A stretch of 21,469 bases of DNA from Lingula anatina (GCF_001039355.2 NW_019774027.1:1-21469), one strand, 5' to 3'; positions 10,301 through 19,248 are shown, numbered from the stretch's first letter. The notes: a model not told the origin generated them from the sequence alone. Numbers and translations are program-made.

Positions 10301-10776
10301 CTATAAGTCAGTGAATAGCATCTAAAATTGACATGAAAATAAAATATCTGAAGTAGACATTTTTATTTGAAAATGTGTATTTTGAAATTTAAGTCAACTA
10401 TAGGGCATATTAAAGATGCAATAATGGTAACAAGACATAATTATTCATTTTAAGAACTAGTAGAAAAGATTTTTAGTGTAATGTTTGAACAAAAATTTTC
10501 TAATTCTCTATCTAATTTCTTGGTTTGAATTAGCAATTCGATTAATATTGATACTCTGTTTTTTTTTCAGATTGCGACATGGAGATTCATGTTGGACCAC
10601 GGAACTGTACAGACCACTACATGATACGCTATGGGGTAGTCCAGGGGACCATTGGACCAGTCAGGAACCGGGACACTCTTAGTTGCCAAGCCTTTATCTA
10701 CAGTGGGTGCAGCATGACCCCTTATCGAGGAAACAACTTCAAAACTGTCCAGGAATGTAGAGATAAGTGTCTGTGA
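6128..10776 (+). CDS. Secreted protein with four Kunitz/BPTI domains, complete five-exon gene
   Basis: Exons 6128-6203, 6953-7153, 8379-8603, 9700-9933 and 10571-10776 join to 942 nt, encoding 313 residues and a TGA stop. Exon 1 encodes a signal peptide: a basic start (MKIRLG), a hydrophobic core, and probable cleavage after CYA at residue 22. Each later exon encodes one Kunitz domain: K1 residues 37-87, K2 106-156, K3 192-242, K4 247-312. Every intron is phase 1, the classic symmetrical layout of shuffled extracellular modules. Kunitz domains are disulfide-rich folds that usually block serine proteases by inserting the P1 residue, just after the second cysteine, into the active site. P1 is Arg47, Lys116 and Arg202 in K1-K3 (trypsin-like targets) but Thr259 in K4. 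No transmembrane segment or other domain follows. I infer an extracellular protease inhibitor, for example in mucus, haemolymph or shell matrix; the tissue and target cannot be read from the sequence. Confidence 0.92.
6376..6435 (+). ncRNA. Candidate miRNA-precursor-like hairpin or tiny inverted repeat in Kunitz intron 1
   Basis: A 22-bp stem with one mismatch pairs 6376-6397 with 6414-6435 around a 16-nt loop. The perfect core is ATAAATTTGGTTTTCA on the left arm. Beyond the stem GTGAT/ATCAC can pair again if a short bulge is allowed. Size and shape resemble an animal pre-miRNA, but a miniature transposon could look the same. I do not recognise a known miRNA seed. Confidence 0.3.
6953..7153 (+). 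CDS. Exon 2: Kunitz domain 1 (P1 Arg)
   Basis: Six cysteines at residues 37, 46, 62, 70, 83 and 87 have intervals 8-15-7-12-3, exactly those of BPTI. The binding loop reads GPC-Arg-Ala, with P1 Arg47 and small P1' Ala48, favourable for trypsin-like proteases. GlyGly before C4 and the Asn at C4+5 are kept. It follows a short Pro/Ser linker (SPSPPA). The acceptor is TTGCTTTAG and the donor GTATAT, both phase 1. It has only the six canonical cysteines, unlike K2 and K3. Confidence 0.92.
7319..7359. repeat. (TG)n microsatellite
   Basis: A run of TG dinucleotides, about eighteen units with one CTG interruption near the 3' end, lies in intron 2 of the Kunitz gene. The open frames it creates on both strands (poly Cys/Val and poly Thr/His) are artefacts of the repeat. 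Confidence 0.95.
7405..8024. mobile_element. 620-bp MITE, TA-flanked, with ~25-bp perfect terminal inverted repeats
   Basis: The element starts CGGTAAAGTCTTGAAAATTT at 7405 and ends with the reverse complement, finishing CTTTACCG at 8024. With the flanking TA on each side (7403-7404 and 8025-8026) the inverted match is 27 bp without mismatch. TA duplication and short inverted ends fit a Tc1/mariner-type non-autonomous element. The motif TTGAAAATTTCGTCG recurs near the ends (7415-7429, 7433-7447, a variant at 7484-7498, another near 7907-7920, inverted at 8000-8014), like subterminal transposase sites. There is no coding capacity. It is CpG-richer than its surroundings and lies in intron 2 of the Kunitz gene. 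Perfect ends suggest a fairly recent insertion. Confidence 0.85.
8379..8603 (+). CDS. Exon 3: Kunitz domain 2 (P1 Lys) with an extra cysteine pair
   Basis: Canonical cysteines at residues 106, 115, 131, 139, 152 and 156 have BPTI spacing 8-15-7-12-3. The loop reads GPC-Lys-Gly, so P1 is Lys116, as in BPTI. Two further cysteines occur: Cys129, two residues before C3, and Cys162, six residues after C6. In the BPTI fold the position two before C3 lies near the chain ends, so these two could form a fourth disulfide (inference). The donor is GTAATG. Reading past it gives a short tail and TAA at 8630-8632. Confidence 0.92.
8730..9472. repeat. Exact 371-bp tandem duplication around a single N (probable assembly artefact)
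   Basis: Bases 8730-9100 and 9102-9472 read the same throughout, including an identical 20-nt (AG)n run, and are separated only by an N at 9101. True duplications with an equal microsatellite and no differences are rare, whereas two overlapping contigs joined without merging produce exactly this. It lies wholly in intron 3 of the Kunitz gene, so no coding base is affected. Each copy has an AATAAA (9081-9086 and 9453-9458). Confidence 0.9.
8755..8774. repeat. (AG)n microsatellite, repeated at 9127-9146
   Basis: Ten AG units are present here and again at the same place in the second copy of the 371-bp duplication. Identical repeat number in both copies supports an assembly overlap rather than an old duplication. 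Confidence 0.9.
9700..9933 (+). CDS. Exon 4: Kunitz domain 3 (P1 Arg, P1' Glu) with an extra cysteine pair
   Basis: Canonical cysteines at residues 192, 201, 217, 225, 238 and 242 have spacing 8-15-7-12-3. P1 is Arg202 but P1' is Glu203, where Ala or Gly is usual, so inhibition may be weaker or differently targeted. Extra cysteines are Cys182, ten before C1, and Cys215, two before C3. The latter is shared with K2, suggesting K2 and K3 are sister duplicates. The acceptor is a run of T followed by CAG and the donor is GTAAGG at 9934. The last ~31 bases of this exon have been copied downstream as a tandem repeat in the intron. Confidence 0.92.
9903..10221 (+). repeat. 45-bp minisatellite derived from the exon 4/intron 4 junction of the Kunitz gene
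   Basis: Units of about 45 bp run from the end of the K3 exon into the intron. Each joins a copy of the last ~31 exon bases (GAT-ACTGTCAGATGTCA-type) to the first ~14 intron bases (GTAAGGAA). GTAAGG donors sit at 9934, 9973, 10018, 10063, 10108, 10153 (preceded by CAT instead of CAG) and 10196. A second donor-like CAG/GTGA(A/G)C lies 12 bases before each from 9961 on. Spacings are 39, 45, 45, 45, 45 and 43. The true exon end is taken as 9933, but donors at 9961 and 9973 are also in frame; further ones lie beyond a TAA at 9993-9995. The copies keep the C5 codon and have lost C6 (Cys to Gly). Confidence 0.9.
10571..10776 (+). CDS. Exon 5: divergent Kunitz domain 4 and stop codon
   Basis: Cysteines at residues 247, 258, 284, 292, 308 and 312 have spacing 10-25-7-15-3, against 8-15-7-12-3 in typical domains. 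About ten extra residues lie between C2 and C3, two between C1 and C2 and three between C4 and C5. The second half (FIYSGC, GNNF, EC, C) is clearly Kunitz. The usual Gly two before C2 is Arg256, the first Gly of the GGC motif is Ser290, and P1 is Thr259. These changes in the binding loop argue against ordinary trypsin inhibition. The chain ends one residue after C6, and TGA is at 10774-10776. Confidence 0.88.
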
Positions 10777-11625
10777 AGAATCCAGAAACCAAAGAGACAA
10801 AAATACTTCCCAAGAATTATATCGTTGAAGACTAGACTAGTCTAAGCTAAGCTAGGTTAAACAAGACTGTTAGAACATTTACTGATCCTATGTATTCCAC
10901 AAAGATAACCATATTGCAAATGGTGTTAGAAATAGGAAAATTACCAAACTTTTTTTTTTACTTTTTGCGAGAAAACCATATGAAAAAGGATTAATGTTTA
11001 TTTGAAAATGGAAAGCATGCTTTCACAATAAGTCAATTTTAGTATTATGTCTTTTATATACATTTTGATTTTTATTGGAATCAAGTAACCCTTGCAGTAA
11101 GTGTATTCTTAATGAAATATGAGAGTTGTTTTTGTTAAATATTGTAAGCAAGCATATTTTTGCTGGAGGACATAATATACATTATGTGAACAAGCACAAC
11201 ACTGCTTGTTTCTTGGTGTGTTTTATATATATTAATACATGTATATAAGATATCATACCCAGATGCATTGTAGAATGAATTATTTGATTAATAATTTAAA
11301 AATATCTGATTAATTTTTAATTTAAATGGTACCAATAAGATACTTTGTGTTCTAATGTTATCACACTTTACCTGCAAAATCCCCAATATGTTATTTAAAA
11401 ACATTTTAGGAAAATATTTCATTATATGTGATAGAGCTCAGTAGTACATTTAACACTTAATAGGGCAGTTTTATTTGTCTCTTTAAGCAGGTGAATTGAA
11501 TAATGCTTCTGCACATCTCATCACATAGAAGTAAGTTTCATTGCAAATATCTGAAATTTAAATTGATGAGAGAAAATCTGTTGAAATCTTTAAAATTTGC
11601 AAAATAAAAAAGTCAATCACAAAGC
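10777..11625 (+). other. Kunitz gene 3' UTR with poly(A) signal near 11603
   Basis: AT-rich sequence without coding character follows the TGA. The first canonical AATAAA I find downstream is at 11603-11608, giving a 3' UTR of about 840 nt. The cleavage position is inferred. Confidence 0.45.
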
Positions 11626-12038
11626 TTTGTGGCCATACAATAAGATTCTATAATTATTTTTCAACCTGTGCTACTCCCTGCTGCAAGAATTACTGTGAAA
11701 TACTGTGTGCTGTACGGGACATTTTGCATTGTACCTCTTTGGGTCACAATGGAGTCTTTTCTTCTCATGAAGTTGGGTTAACAGACAGTCTAACCATGGT
11801 GTTTTAAAAAGATGTCTTTTTTTGTTGGGAAGGATGGGGGGTTAAGGCTTTGATCCCTCTACCTACCAATGCATATTGCTGTATCATGTAAGGGGACATC
11901 ACATGATACTAGTTAATTCCATAGAAAACAAAATTTGTTTATTTGACACTTTCATATGTTATTGACATTGCTCAAATGTCTGAAAAATTTTTGATGATTT
12001 TGTTAAAAAGAAGTATATTTACTAATGACAAACTTTAA
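11626..12038. other. Intergenic, no feature seen
   Basis: No open frame with coding character, no recognisable RNA gene and no clear repeat on either strand. Confidence 0.4.
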
Positions 12039-12583
12039 GGCTGTGCTCAGAAAAGAAGTAATCCTACTGGCAGGATTGATCTATCTCAGCAGGGACTCTT
12101 GCTGAGGTGCAGTCAATGTAATCCAATTAATTCTATGGCATGCCCCCTCTCAGAGCAACATGAACAACATCATGGACCACACAGTTATTCTGACTTTACT
12201 CAGGCACTTTAAGTTTAGAGGTGTATGCCAGACAGTTTAAAACTGGGTTCCCATACCTAGATCAATCTAACAGGATCAATTTATCGATCCATCTCCAAGG
12301 GGTTGCTTTCAGCTTAAGTGGGTTAGATGTCTGGCACGCCTACTGAAGCTGCTATACGATAATTAATTACCCCCTACCAACTTCAGTAGGCGTGACAGAC
12401 ATCTAAGTCGCTTAAGTTAATTGCAATTTAGCAAGAATCCCCTTAGAGATAGATCAAATCACAGTTAGTATGATAGGGTCTGGGAATGGTCCCTGACTGA
12501 TCGCATTGTCTGCACCTTATCCAGAATCCCTGCTGAGATAGATTGATCCTGCTGGTACGCTAACTTCTATTTTAAACACAGCC
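12039..12583. mobile_element. Foldback element, 545 bp, family A
   Basis: The outer arms 12039-12111 and 12511-12583 are inverted copies; both read from GGCTGTG inwards through CTATCTCAGCAGGGA. A second inverted pair lies inside, about 12280-12346 against 12374-12450, including GATGTCTGxCACGCCTACTG on both arms. The centre is CGATAATTAATTACCCCC. Nearly the whole element can fold on itself. It has no open frame. I could not define a clear target duplication. The central part is homologous to the element at 20761-20957. Confidence 0.8.
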
Positions 12584-12767
12584 TACCGTCAAGCAAGCTT
12601 TCCAAAAAGCTTTAGTCAACAAGCTTTTGTATTTTTTTTATACGCTGAGGTTTAAAATCTCACTTGGGATTTAATACCACTGGCACTCGTGATCATCAAA
12701 TGGAGCAATGATTTTTTCCTCATTTTGACCAATCTATGCAAAGTGAAGTTTGTAGTTATTTGTTCTA

Positions 12768-12845
12768 GATTTCAGACATCACCTTTCATCCCAGATTTCA
12801 GACATCAGTTTTTGTCTTAGATATCAGACACCAGATTTTGTCATT
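12768..12845. repeat. Three-copy 26-bp tandem repeat
   Basis: Units start at 12768, 12794 and 12820 with GATTTCAGACATCA or close variants (GATATCAGACACCA in the third), spaced exactly 26 bp. Confidence 0.85.
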
Positions 12846-13924
12846 TCCCAATTTGTTCTGCATGACCAAAGGCTATGTGTGCTATGTACAAAGACTTTCC
12901 CATGTCCTTGAGATGTCTCATGCTCGTCTGTGGATAGCGTCAACAGTTTACACCTGACTGCTTAGAACAGGTTTGATCAAAGACCACTGGCTGTGAGGTA
13001 GACACCCCTGGCACAGCGGGTCCAACTTTTACTTGTTTTCTCATGGCATTAATTCAGATTACTGCAAAACTAAGTCCAATTACTAAAGTACTGTTCCAAT
13101 TAGTTTGCCACAGGAAGATGTCTTCCTAGGTCACCCATATTTTTTTTATTAAAACCTTTGTACAGTGAAATATATATACTGGTCAGTAAGGTGTTCTGTA
13201 TATTTTAACAGGTAAAATGTTTCAATTTGTAAAAAATTAAATGAAAAAAATATCAAATATTAGTAAAAAAAAAAAGAGGGGAGACATTCACAACAGGGGA
13301 TTACTCAGTTTTATGTGGAAACTAGAGGCATTGAGATGCAACCTTTTTGTTAACATGTCACCAAGCAGCAGCTCTTGTGTGACAGGAGCAGTAATTGAGA
13401 AATATGAGTGCCTCTAGCCTTTAATGGCTGCACTGGTGAATGCAAAATATGCATTTGATTCATGGGCTTACAGTCACATGTGATTTGTTGCCTCATCATT
13501 GTGTTTGTTTGCTTGCACGGTACCTCTACACTTAAGAAATACTCTTATGGCATTTATCTTATTTTAAAAAATATTCTGGAAATATTGAGCATCACAATTC
13601 GTGTGTTTAAAAACTTATAAACTTACAAAACAAACAGACCATATAAGAATTGTATTTGTGGTACATGCCAGTAAACATGTATTCTAAAAACATTTTCTTC
13701 TTATGGCAAGGGGAAAAATTCATTTGAACCTTGGTTATAATTTGTTTGAGTTATCTTGGACCTATTAACATGATGGGTCCAAGGCCTGAACATCAACACT
13801 CCATACAACACTAAACAACACTAAATTATTCATCAGGTAACTACTGGGGCACTACTATTGCTGCTCATTGTTATTTCAACCAAATGTGCCACTGAAGTTG
13901 GCTAGCCTTTGCTTATAACAACCA
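12846..13924. other. Intergenic, no gene seen
   Basis: No coding frame or RNA gene is recognised on either strand. A small imperfect inverted pair (CTAGAGGCAT near 13324, GTGCCTCTAG near 13409) could form a hairpin with a loop of about 75 nt. Confidence 0.4.
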
Positions 13925-14470
13925 TCCGTTGGGACAGCCAACCTTTGAAAAAAAATTGTGTCAGCCAACTCTTTCAACAACCAACTGTTGAGATAGCCAA
14001 CCATTTAAAATGACCAACTTTTGTGACAGTTCAGTTTTTGAACATCCAGCTGTTAAGACAGCCAACCTTTGAAAAAATGAACAATTTTTGTGACAGCCAA
14101 CTCTGTCAACAACCAACTGTTGAGACAGTCAACCTTTTAGATACGGAACCAACTTTTGTGACAGCTCGGTCTTTGAACATTCAACTCTTAAGCCAGCCAA
14201 CCTTTCAAAATAACCAACTTTTGTGACAGCTCACTCTTTGAAGGTCCAGCAATTAAAACAGCTAACCTTTGAAATAACCATTTTTTGTGATGGCCAACTC
14301 TTTTAACAACCAACTGTTTAGGCATCCAGCTCTTGGAATAACTAACTTTTGTGATTGACAACTACCAAATGCTTGGACAGCGAACTCCTTTAACAACAAA
14401 TTCTTTAATTTGAACAACCAACCTTTGAGACAGCCATCCTCTTAAATAACCAACCATTTTTCAACAGTAA
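13925..14470. repeat. Degenerate ~65-bp satellite rich in CCAAC
   Basis: About nine diverged units are marked by GACAGCCAACC or variants near 13933, 13992, 14057, 14124, 14192, 14257, 14320, 14376 and 14429, spaced 53-68 bp. Within a unit the short motif CCAAC(T/C)xTTG recurs two or three times, so the satellite seems built from a smaller ~20-30 bp unit. A 67-codon open frame across it on the + strand has repeated QPTF blocks and is a by-product of the repeat, not a gene. Confidence 0.8.
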
Positions 14471-15883
14471 ACTTCCACGGACTGATTTGTCAATACTTAA
14501 TGAATAATTTACATTTATAAAATAACACAGTTTTTGTAGAAGTATGACAAGACTTTTGGAAATTGTTTTCTCCTTTGAGAGGAGAAATATTTAGTTGAAA
14601 GTTTGATATGATATACACATTGCTGTATTTTACCCTGTGAAACCCACCCTTCTTGACCAAGGGAAAGAACACACGCAGAATTTAACCAATCACAGGCTTT
14701 GATTAACATTATGATGCAAATTGTTACATTTATAGTAAAATTCTGGAAGGGACTGTATTGTGTAATTTTATTCAAAATATTATTGCAAAATTTAGACACA
14801 TCATAGAGAAACCGGGGAAGAACCACTTGGGTATCATTTATGAGATGGTAGCACCATCCTATTAGTGCCTTTCTTAGGTCTGGCAGAAAGTGTTTTTGTC
14901 AAAAGTAAGTACAATGTAATTCAGTGTATTTTGAAATAATTTCTTTTAGTGATTTTTGATAACCCAATAGTTAATGTAACCAATGGATGAAAAACATTAT
15001 TTCAGCTTAATTTTAGACTTATTGTGATATACATGTACTACCAGTAGGGTACTGGTAAGCCATTTCTGTGGCTCTTTATCAAAGTTGTTGCCAGACGCGG
15101 TTGTAAGTTTTAGTAGCATATTTTATTTTATTTTTATTTTTATACATGTATATTGTATGTCTGATTTTCTTATAGATTTTCATTTTTTTCAAATTAAAAC
15201 TTTGATGATTATGCTTTTCATGGACACTTGTTCACTTTTTTGAATTTGTGCAGTGTAACTCTAGTTGCTTTCCACTTTTGGCTATCTGTCCACAAAATGT
15301 TTCAATTTTGAAAGAAAAAGAGGGAAGCAAACAAAAAACTGAGTTAAAATTTTTTGTTGTCATCAAACCAGCAGCATAAGTTTTTGAACTAGTAAACTAA
15401 GAAGATTGTTCAAAACATCACAAGTACTGGTCATCCAGGGTGATGACATGTTTATTTGTCATAATTGCATGCCAGTGGGCGATTTTGGTCCTCATTCAAA
15501 TTGCTAATCCGCAGTATTCATAAGGAGAAAGAGAATACTTATGTCTCAAGACAACAATAAATGCAGCACCTGAAGCAGGGTTAGGCAGTACTTGCTGAAG
15601 AAATAATATCTCAGAGATGGTGTTTCAGTCTAGACAGGTTATGGAAGGCAATTACATGCTGTAATGGCTCTGTTGATGGTCAAGCAATGAAAATATCACT
15701 TGAACTTTTTCATTCTTCTGACTAAACCATTGGAAACATGTTTGTTGTGGAAGTGCCTTTCAGTTTACTTATAAAAAGGAGGCATCATCTTCTTTGCATT
15801 CCAATAGTTGGCATTTTAAAAGATTTCTTTGATGGCAAATAGTATGCATATTTATATAGTATGCAAATAGTATGCAAGTTGGA
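14471..15883. other. Intergenic, no gene seen
   Basis: Both strands lack a supported coding frame. Two overlapping minus-strand open frames near 14490-14826 have no recognisable content or splice context. A short palindrome (TACCAGTA GGG TACTGGTA) lies near 15039-15057. Confidence 0.4.
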
Positions 15884-15966
15884 GGTTTGAAAATTTCATC
15901 ATATTCATGAAATTAATAATATAAATTAATTATTAAGCAATGAAATTTTCAAAGTTTTTACTGTAT
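15884..15966. mobile_element. Decayed terminal fragment of the TA-flanked MITE family
   Basis: The stretch matches the last ~120 bp of the 620-bp element with internal loss: TTTGAAAATTTCATCATA, then AATTAATxATTAAGCAATG, then AAATTTTCAAAG and a final TTTACTGTA. Where the intact copy has CG this copy mostly has CA or TG (CGTCA to CATCA, GCGACG to GCAATG), the pattern left by CpG deamination. Confidence 0.65.
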
Positions 15967-16099
15967 TTATCACTGGGCAATGTGAACATTAATTTATAAT
16001 TTTAAAATAAACAAAACAAATGAAAATAAGTGTCGCTAGATAAATGGTGGCCAGTTGTAATGGATATTACAGGATGAAACAAAAATAACATACATGTAA

Positions 16100-16141
16100 G
16101 ATAGATAGCAGATAGATAGATAGATAGGTAGATAGATAGAG
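16100..16141. repeat. (GATA)n microsatellite
   Basis: Imperfect tandem GATA/AGAT units with two interruptions (GCA and GGT). No genic context. Confidence 0.9.
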
Positions 16142-16638
16142 AAATAAAGAAATGGAGTTTAAAGAAAAAAGAATACTAAAATTATTTAAATTAATTTCCC
16201 CACCTCCAAGATATTAATTTTTTTTATATTTCCAAAATATGCCAACATTGTTTTCTGCAAAAATCTGCCATTACATTAAAAATGTTTTTTAGACCAGTTC
16301 TGCTGTACACTTTTGTTATTTTGGGCTGGGTTTTAATTTTTAAGTAGGGAAATGAGAATCTATCTTTATGACTAGATTTTAAAGGACTTTTTCAAAATGA
16401 CTTTATGAACTAACACTTGTACCAGTGATTCTATATATTTTTTTAATGTATTTGTTTAAATCTATGTTTTCCTTTTCTTTTACTAACCTTTTTTATTCTT
16501 CAATCATATTATAAACATTTACCGAACATATTTGGATTTTAGACTTTAAATAGATATCCTTATTATTTATCATTATTATTATATGGCATGTATGAGACCA
16601 TTAAAAAAGAAGTATTGCATTTTAATTTTGTATTTCAG
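16142..16638. other. AT-rich upstream region of the third gene
   Basis: No coding frame or element is recognised. It ends in the probable acceptor TTGTATTTCAG at 16638, so at least one upstream exon, non-coding or coding, probably lies somewhere to the left and was not found. Confidence 0.35.
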
Positions 16639-16665
16639 TTGTTGGCTGGGCTGGACATTATAAAC

Positions 16666-18790
16666 ATGTTACAGTGTGTCTCAGCAGTTGCCCTCATGGT
16701 TACTGCAGTATCCATAGTCACTTCAGGTAGGCATAAATACTCTGCAGAAATCTATTGGGATACATGTATGTGTCATAGATCCCTTAATATTTAATTTAAT
16801 TTAGTGTATGGGCACTATCAAAATTTTGTTTAAAATTCTCAGATGTAGTGGTGTGATTACTTCTACCTGTAACCAACAGCCTTACAAGAATTTTGATCAT
16901 TATTTGCTTAAAAGGATAACAACTGTTCATTTTGGTAAAAAAATGAATTTTCCTGTGTTAAAGGACAATTATCCTATACTTACCAATGGTTAATGAATCC
17001 ATTCTGACATCCAAAGTTAGAACCTGTTTTTTTTTTCTAAAAAGTGTTCTTTTGTAATATTCTCTTTAGAGATTATTACAGAGTGTAGCCATCTATGGAG
17101 GTCACGTGATGTGATGGCAAGCACAAATGCCAGAATAATTGCATTAACCACCATTTTGGTGGTAATATAGAATTTCTATGAGTTTTTACAATGTATTTAT
17201 TGTGAAATATGGATATCTTACGAACAGTTGTTACCCCTTTAAAATGTTCCACGTATACTGGTACTTTTTATTTACAGACACATAGTGCCTCCATGTTAAT
17301 TTTTAACATATGGAGAATTTGAACTGTCATTGGCTGAAGCCTTAATTAGGCCAGTTACAAAATATTATTTTTAAAGTCTGTGTTATACCTGTTGTGCATA
17401 ATTAAAACTTGATGTTGTTTTTGCCGTTAAGTTTTATGTTTATTCTTCAAGTTTGACTAAATAATCTATTTTGTGCATCATTATTTTTTGCATTTTGTTT
17501 GTACATTTGACAGCTTTGCTGCCTTGTAATTCTTTTGGTTCAAAGTTTTATGTAATTTTACTTTAGTTTTGAATCAATATATATTTTTTATAATACATGT
17601 CTACAACACTGAGGCATGAGTAAATTGTATTTTTACTATTACAATATTTTTTTTGGTTTACAAAAAGGCTGTGGTCAAACAATATACTGGGTATTATAAT
17701 TGTTACATACATAGGGACCATTCAGATCGAGAAGAGCCGAGTGCTAGCTAGGCTGCAACCTAAATATGACAGACCTACATGAAAGGAAGACCGCTTAATC
17801 CTGTAATGGTCTCTCCGTCTCTGACATGCCTCCCCACACGTAGAATCTCGACCAGTTGAATTGAGCCGAGATTTAATTATTGTGCCCCTGAAGGGTAGGC
17901 GTGTGAGAGGCGGAAAGACCATTACAGGATTAAGCGATCTTCCTTTCATGTAGGTCCGCCATACTTAGGTCATTTTGGCAAGTCCTTTTGGTCTTGGGAT
18001 GTGCATCTACCACTTCAGCTTGTGACTCTATACAGTGGTCAATAGGTCCTCGTATGGTCCACTGGTTTGTCTGATTCTGCTCCTTACTTCCTCATTAGTG
18101 ACATGATATCTTTGGATGTAGAGTAGTCTCATCTCATCTCTATGGCTTGTATTCTTCTTTTAATGTCTGCTGAAACCCTACACAACATGCATAATACCCT
18201 TCCAATATTGAATACCATGTGACATGCAGTGCCGTTTCAAAGTGCAAATAAAGCCTTTTATAAATTATTTAAATATTTTAGGGGAAGACATTGAAAAGAA
18301 AGGTATCAATGTGACTTTAGCAGATGACACAGAGCAGGAAATTCTGGATGATTCAGCTCTTTTGTTCAAAAATGGTCGCCTTCAGATAAATGGTAATTAA
18401 TATATTAATTGTGTAGGCCACGTGTGTGAGTGATAAAGTCTGTGTGAGTAAGAGGGTGATCAGCATGCATATAAAGGAGGGAGGGACGGAGGGATTTTCA
18501 GAGAGAATGATCGAGAGTTCTTTCTTTTTCATTATTAGATAAACTGAGGGGTTGTGGTAATACAAGGAAGGTCACAAATGTATCACTGATAAATAGTTGC
18601 ACTGTAGACTGTTTTTGATTATTTCTATCTCAAGAATTAGTGTCTACTTTTAAATGTACCCGGTACATGTATCTGCATGTATATTAAACTTCTTGCTACA
18701 TACGGATATTGTAGGTAGCTGTAAACAGGCAATGTTCCAAGCAGCTATGGCCCTCTTCTTCAAGCCAGATGCCATTATCCATATGCCTAG
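16666..18790 (+). CDS. Unrecognised secreted or membrane protein, N-terminal three coding exons, 3' end not found
   Basis: Exons 16666-16726 (spliced from 16639), 18282-18392 and 18715-18790 join in frame with donors GTAGGC, GTAATT and GTAAGT, giving 82 residues plus two bases of the next codon. The first exon encodes MLQCVSAVALMVTAVSIVTS, a typical signal peptide or anchor. The exon is open upstream of this ATG back to the acceptor, so translation could begin earlier, but the hydrophobic N-terminus supports this start. The next exon is acidic (ADDTEQEILDDS) with an N-glycosylation sequon at Asn30 (NVT). Asn57-Gly-Ser forms a second sequon across the junction, followed by Cys60 and a hydrophobic/aromatic stretch (AMFQAAMALFF). 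The first two introns are phase 1, common for extracellular modules. I do not recognise the family. The rest lies downstream, probably past the window end. Confidence 0.65.
16908..17038. repeat. Dispersed repeat B, copy 1
   Basis: About 130 bp shared with 21332-21469 in the same orientation. The best-kept block is ATACTTACCAATGGTTAATG onward for 28 identical bases, then AAAGTTAG..CCTG and a T run ending CT. It lies in intron 1 of the third gene. On the opposite strand the block contains a strong donor-like GGTAAGTAT. Confidence 0.8.
17758..17970. mobile_element. Foldback element, 213 bp, family C
   Basis: Arms 17758-17835 and 17893-17970 are about 78-nt inverted copies, roughly 85-90% alike; the shared core is ACCTACATGAAAGGAAGA followed by CGCTTAATCCTGTAATGGTC. 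The 57-nt loop contains a smaller hairpin (AATCTCG...CGAGATT). GC content is well above the flanks. A 75-codon minus-strand open frame crosses it but is a palindrome by-product. It lies in intron 1 of the third gene. Arms and ends differ from family A. Confidence 0.85.
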
Positions 18791-19248
18791 GTAAGTTAAG
18801 TTTTGGTATTGAAATATTAGTAAAACACATTTTGTGATGGTTAATTAACCCTTATGCCTGTAAAAAGTCAATTTTTTATTATGCATAAATGTTTATTATG
18901 ATGAGAGTTTGTTTAAATGAATAAAATAGATCTAGAAGAAAGAAAAACAGTATGGGTGCAGTATTTTAATAAGTATATTAATAAGTATTTAGTTTCAAAT
19001 TAAAAATATATTCAAATTTTAATCTCTTCCATATTATGATAAGAATTATGCAACATTATTGGTATAAGATATTGATTTGACTAAACCAAATTTGTTTTAA
19101 AAACATGCATGTCATTGACTTAAACCACAGAATGTAAAGTTTACCACCATAAAGTGCATCCCCAGTGTTTTTATTGAGCAGTTAAGTGTTTTGTGCTTTC
19201 TGACAATTGACATCTGATTGACAACTTTTAAAATAGCCTAGCTTTTAT
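18791..19248. other. Intron or downstream sequence of the third gene, no feature seen
   Basis: AT-rich sequence after the donor at 18791. No convincing next exon is found before the element at 19249. Confidence 0.4.

Noticed and set aside
6128-10776. Venom-type Kunitz toxin
   Set aside because: Four canonical or divergent domains in one secreted chain are typical of multi-domain inhibitors; nothing in the sequence points to a venom role.
12039-12583. snRNA or tRNA gene inside the strongly folding region
   Set aside because: No tRNA A/B boxes and no match to the U1 5' end or other snRNA landmarks; nested inverted arms fit a foldback transposon better.
14023-14226. 67-codon + strand frame with repeated QPTF blocks
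   Set aside because: It follows the period of the CCAAC satellite and has no splice or start context.
14490-14826. Two overlapping minus-strand frames of 60 and 103 codons
   Set aside because: Single isolated frames in an intron-rich genome, without recognisable domains or splice sites; lengths are within chance.
17722-17949. Minus-strand 75-codon frame
   Set aside because: Spans a foldback palindrome; its openness is explained by the inverted repeat.
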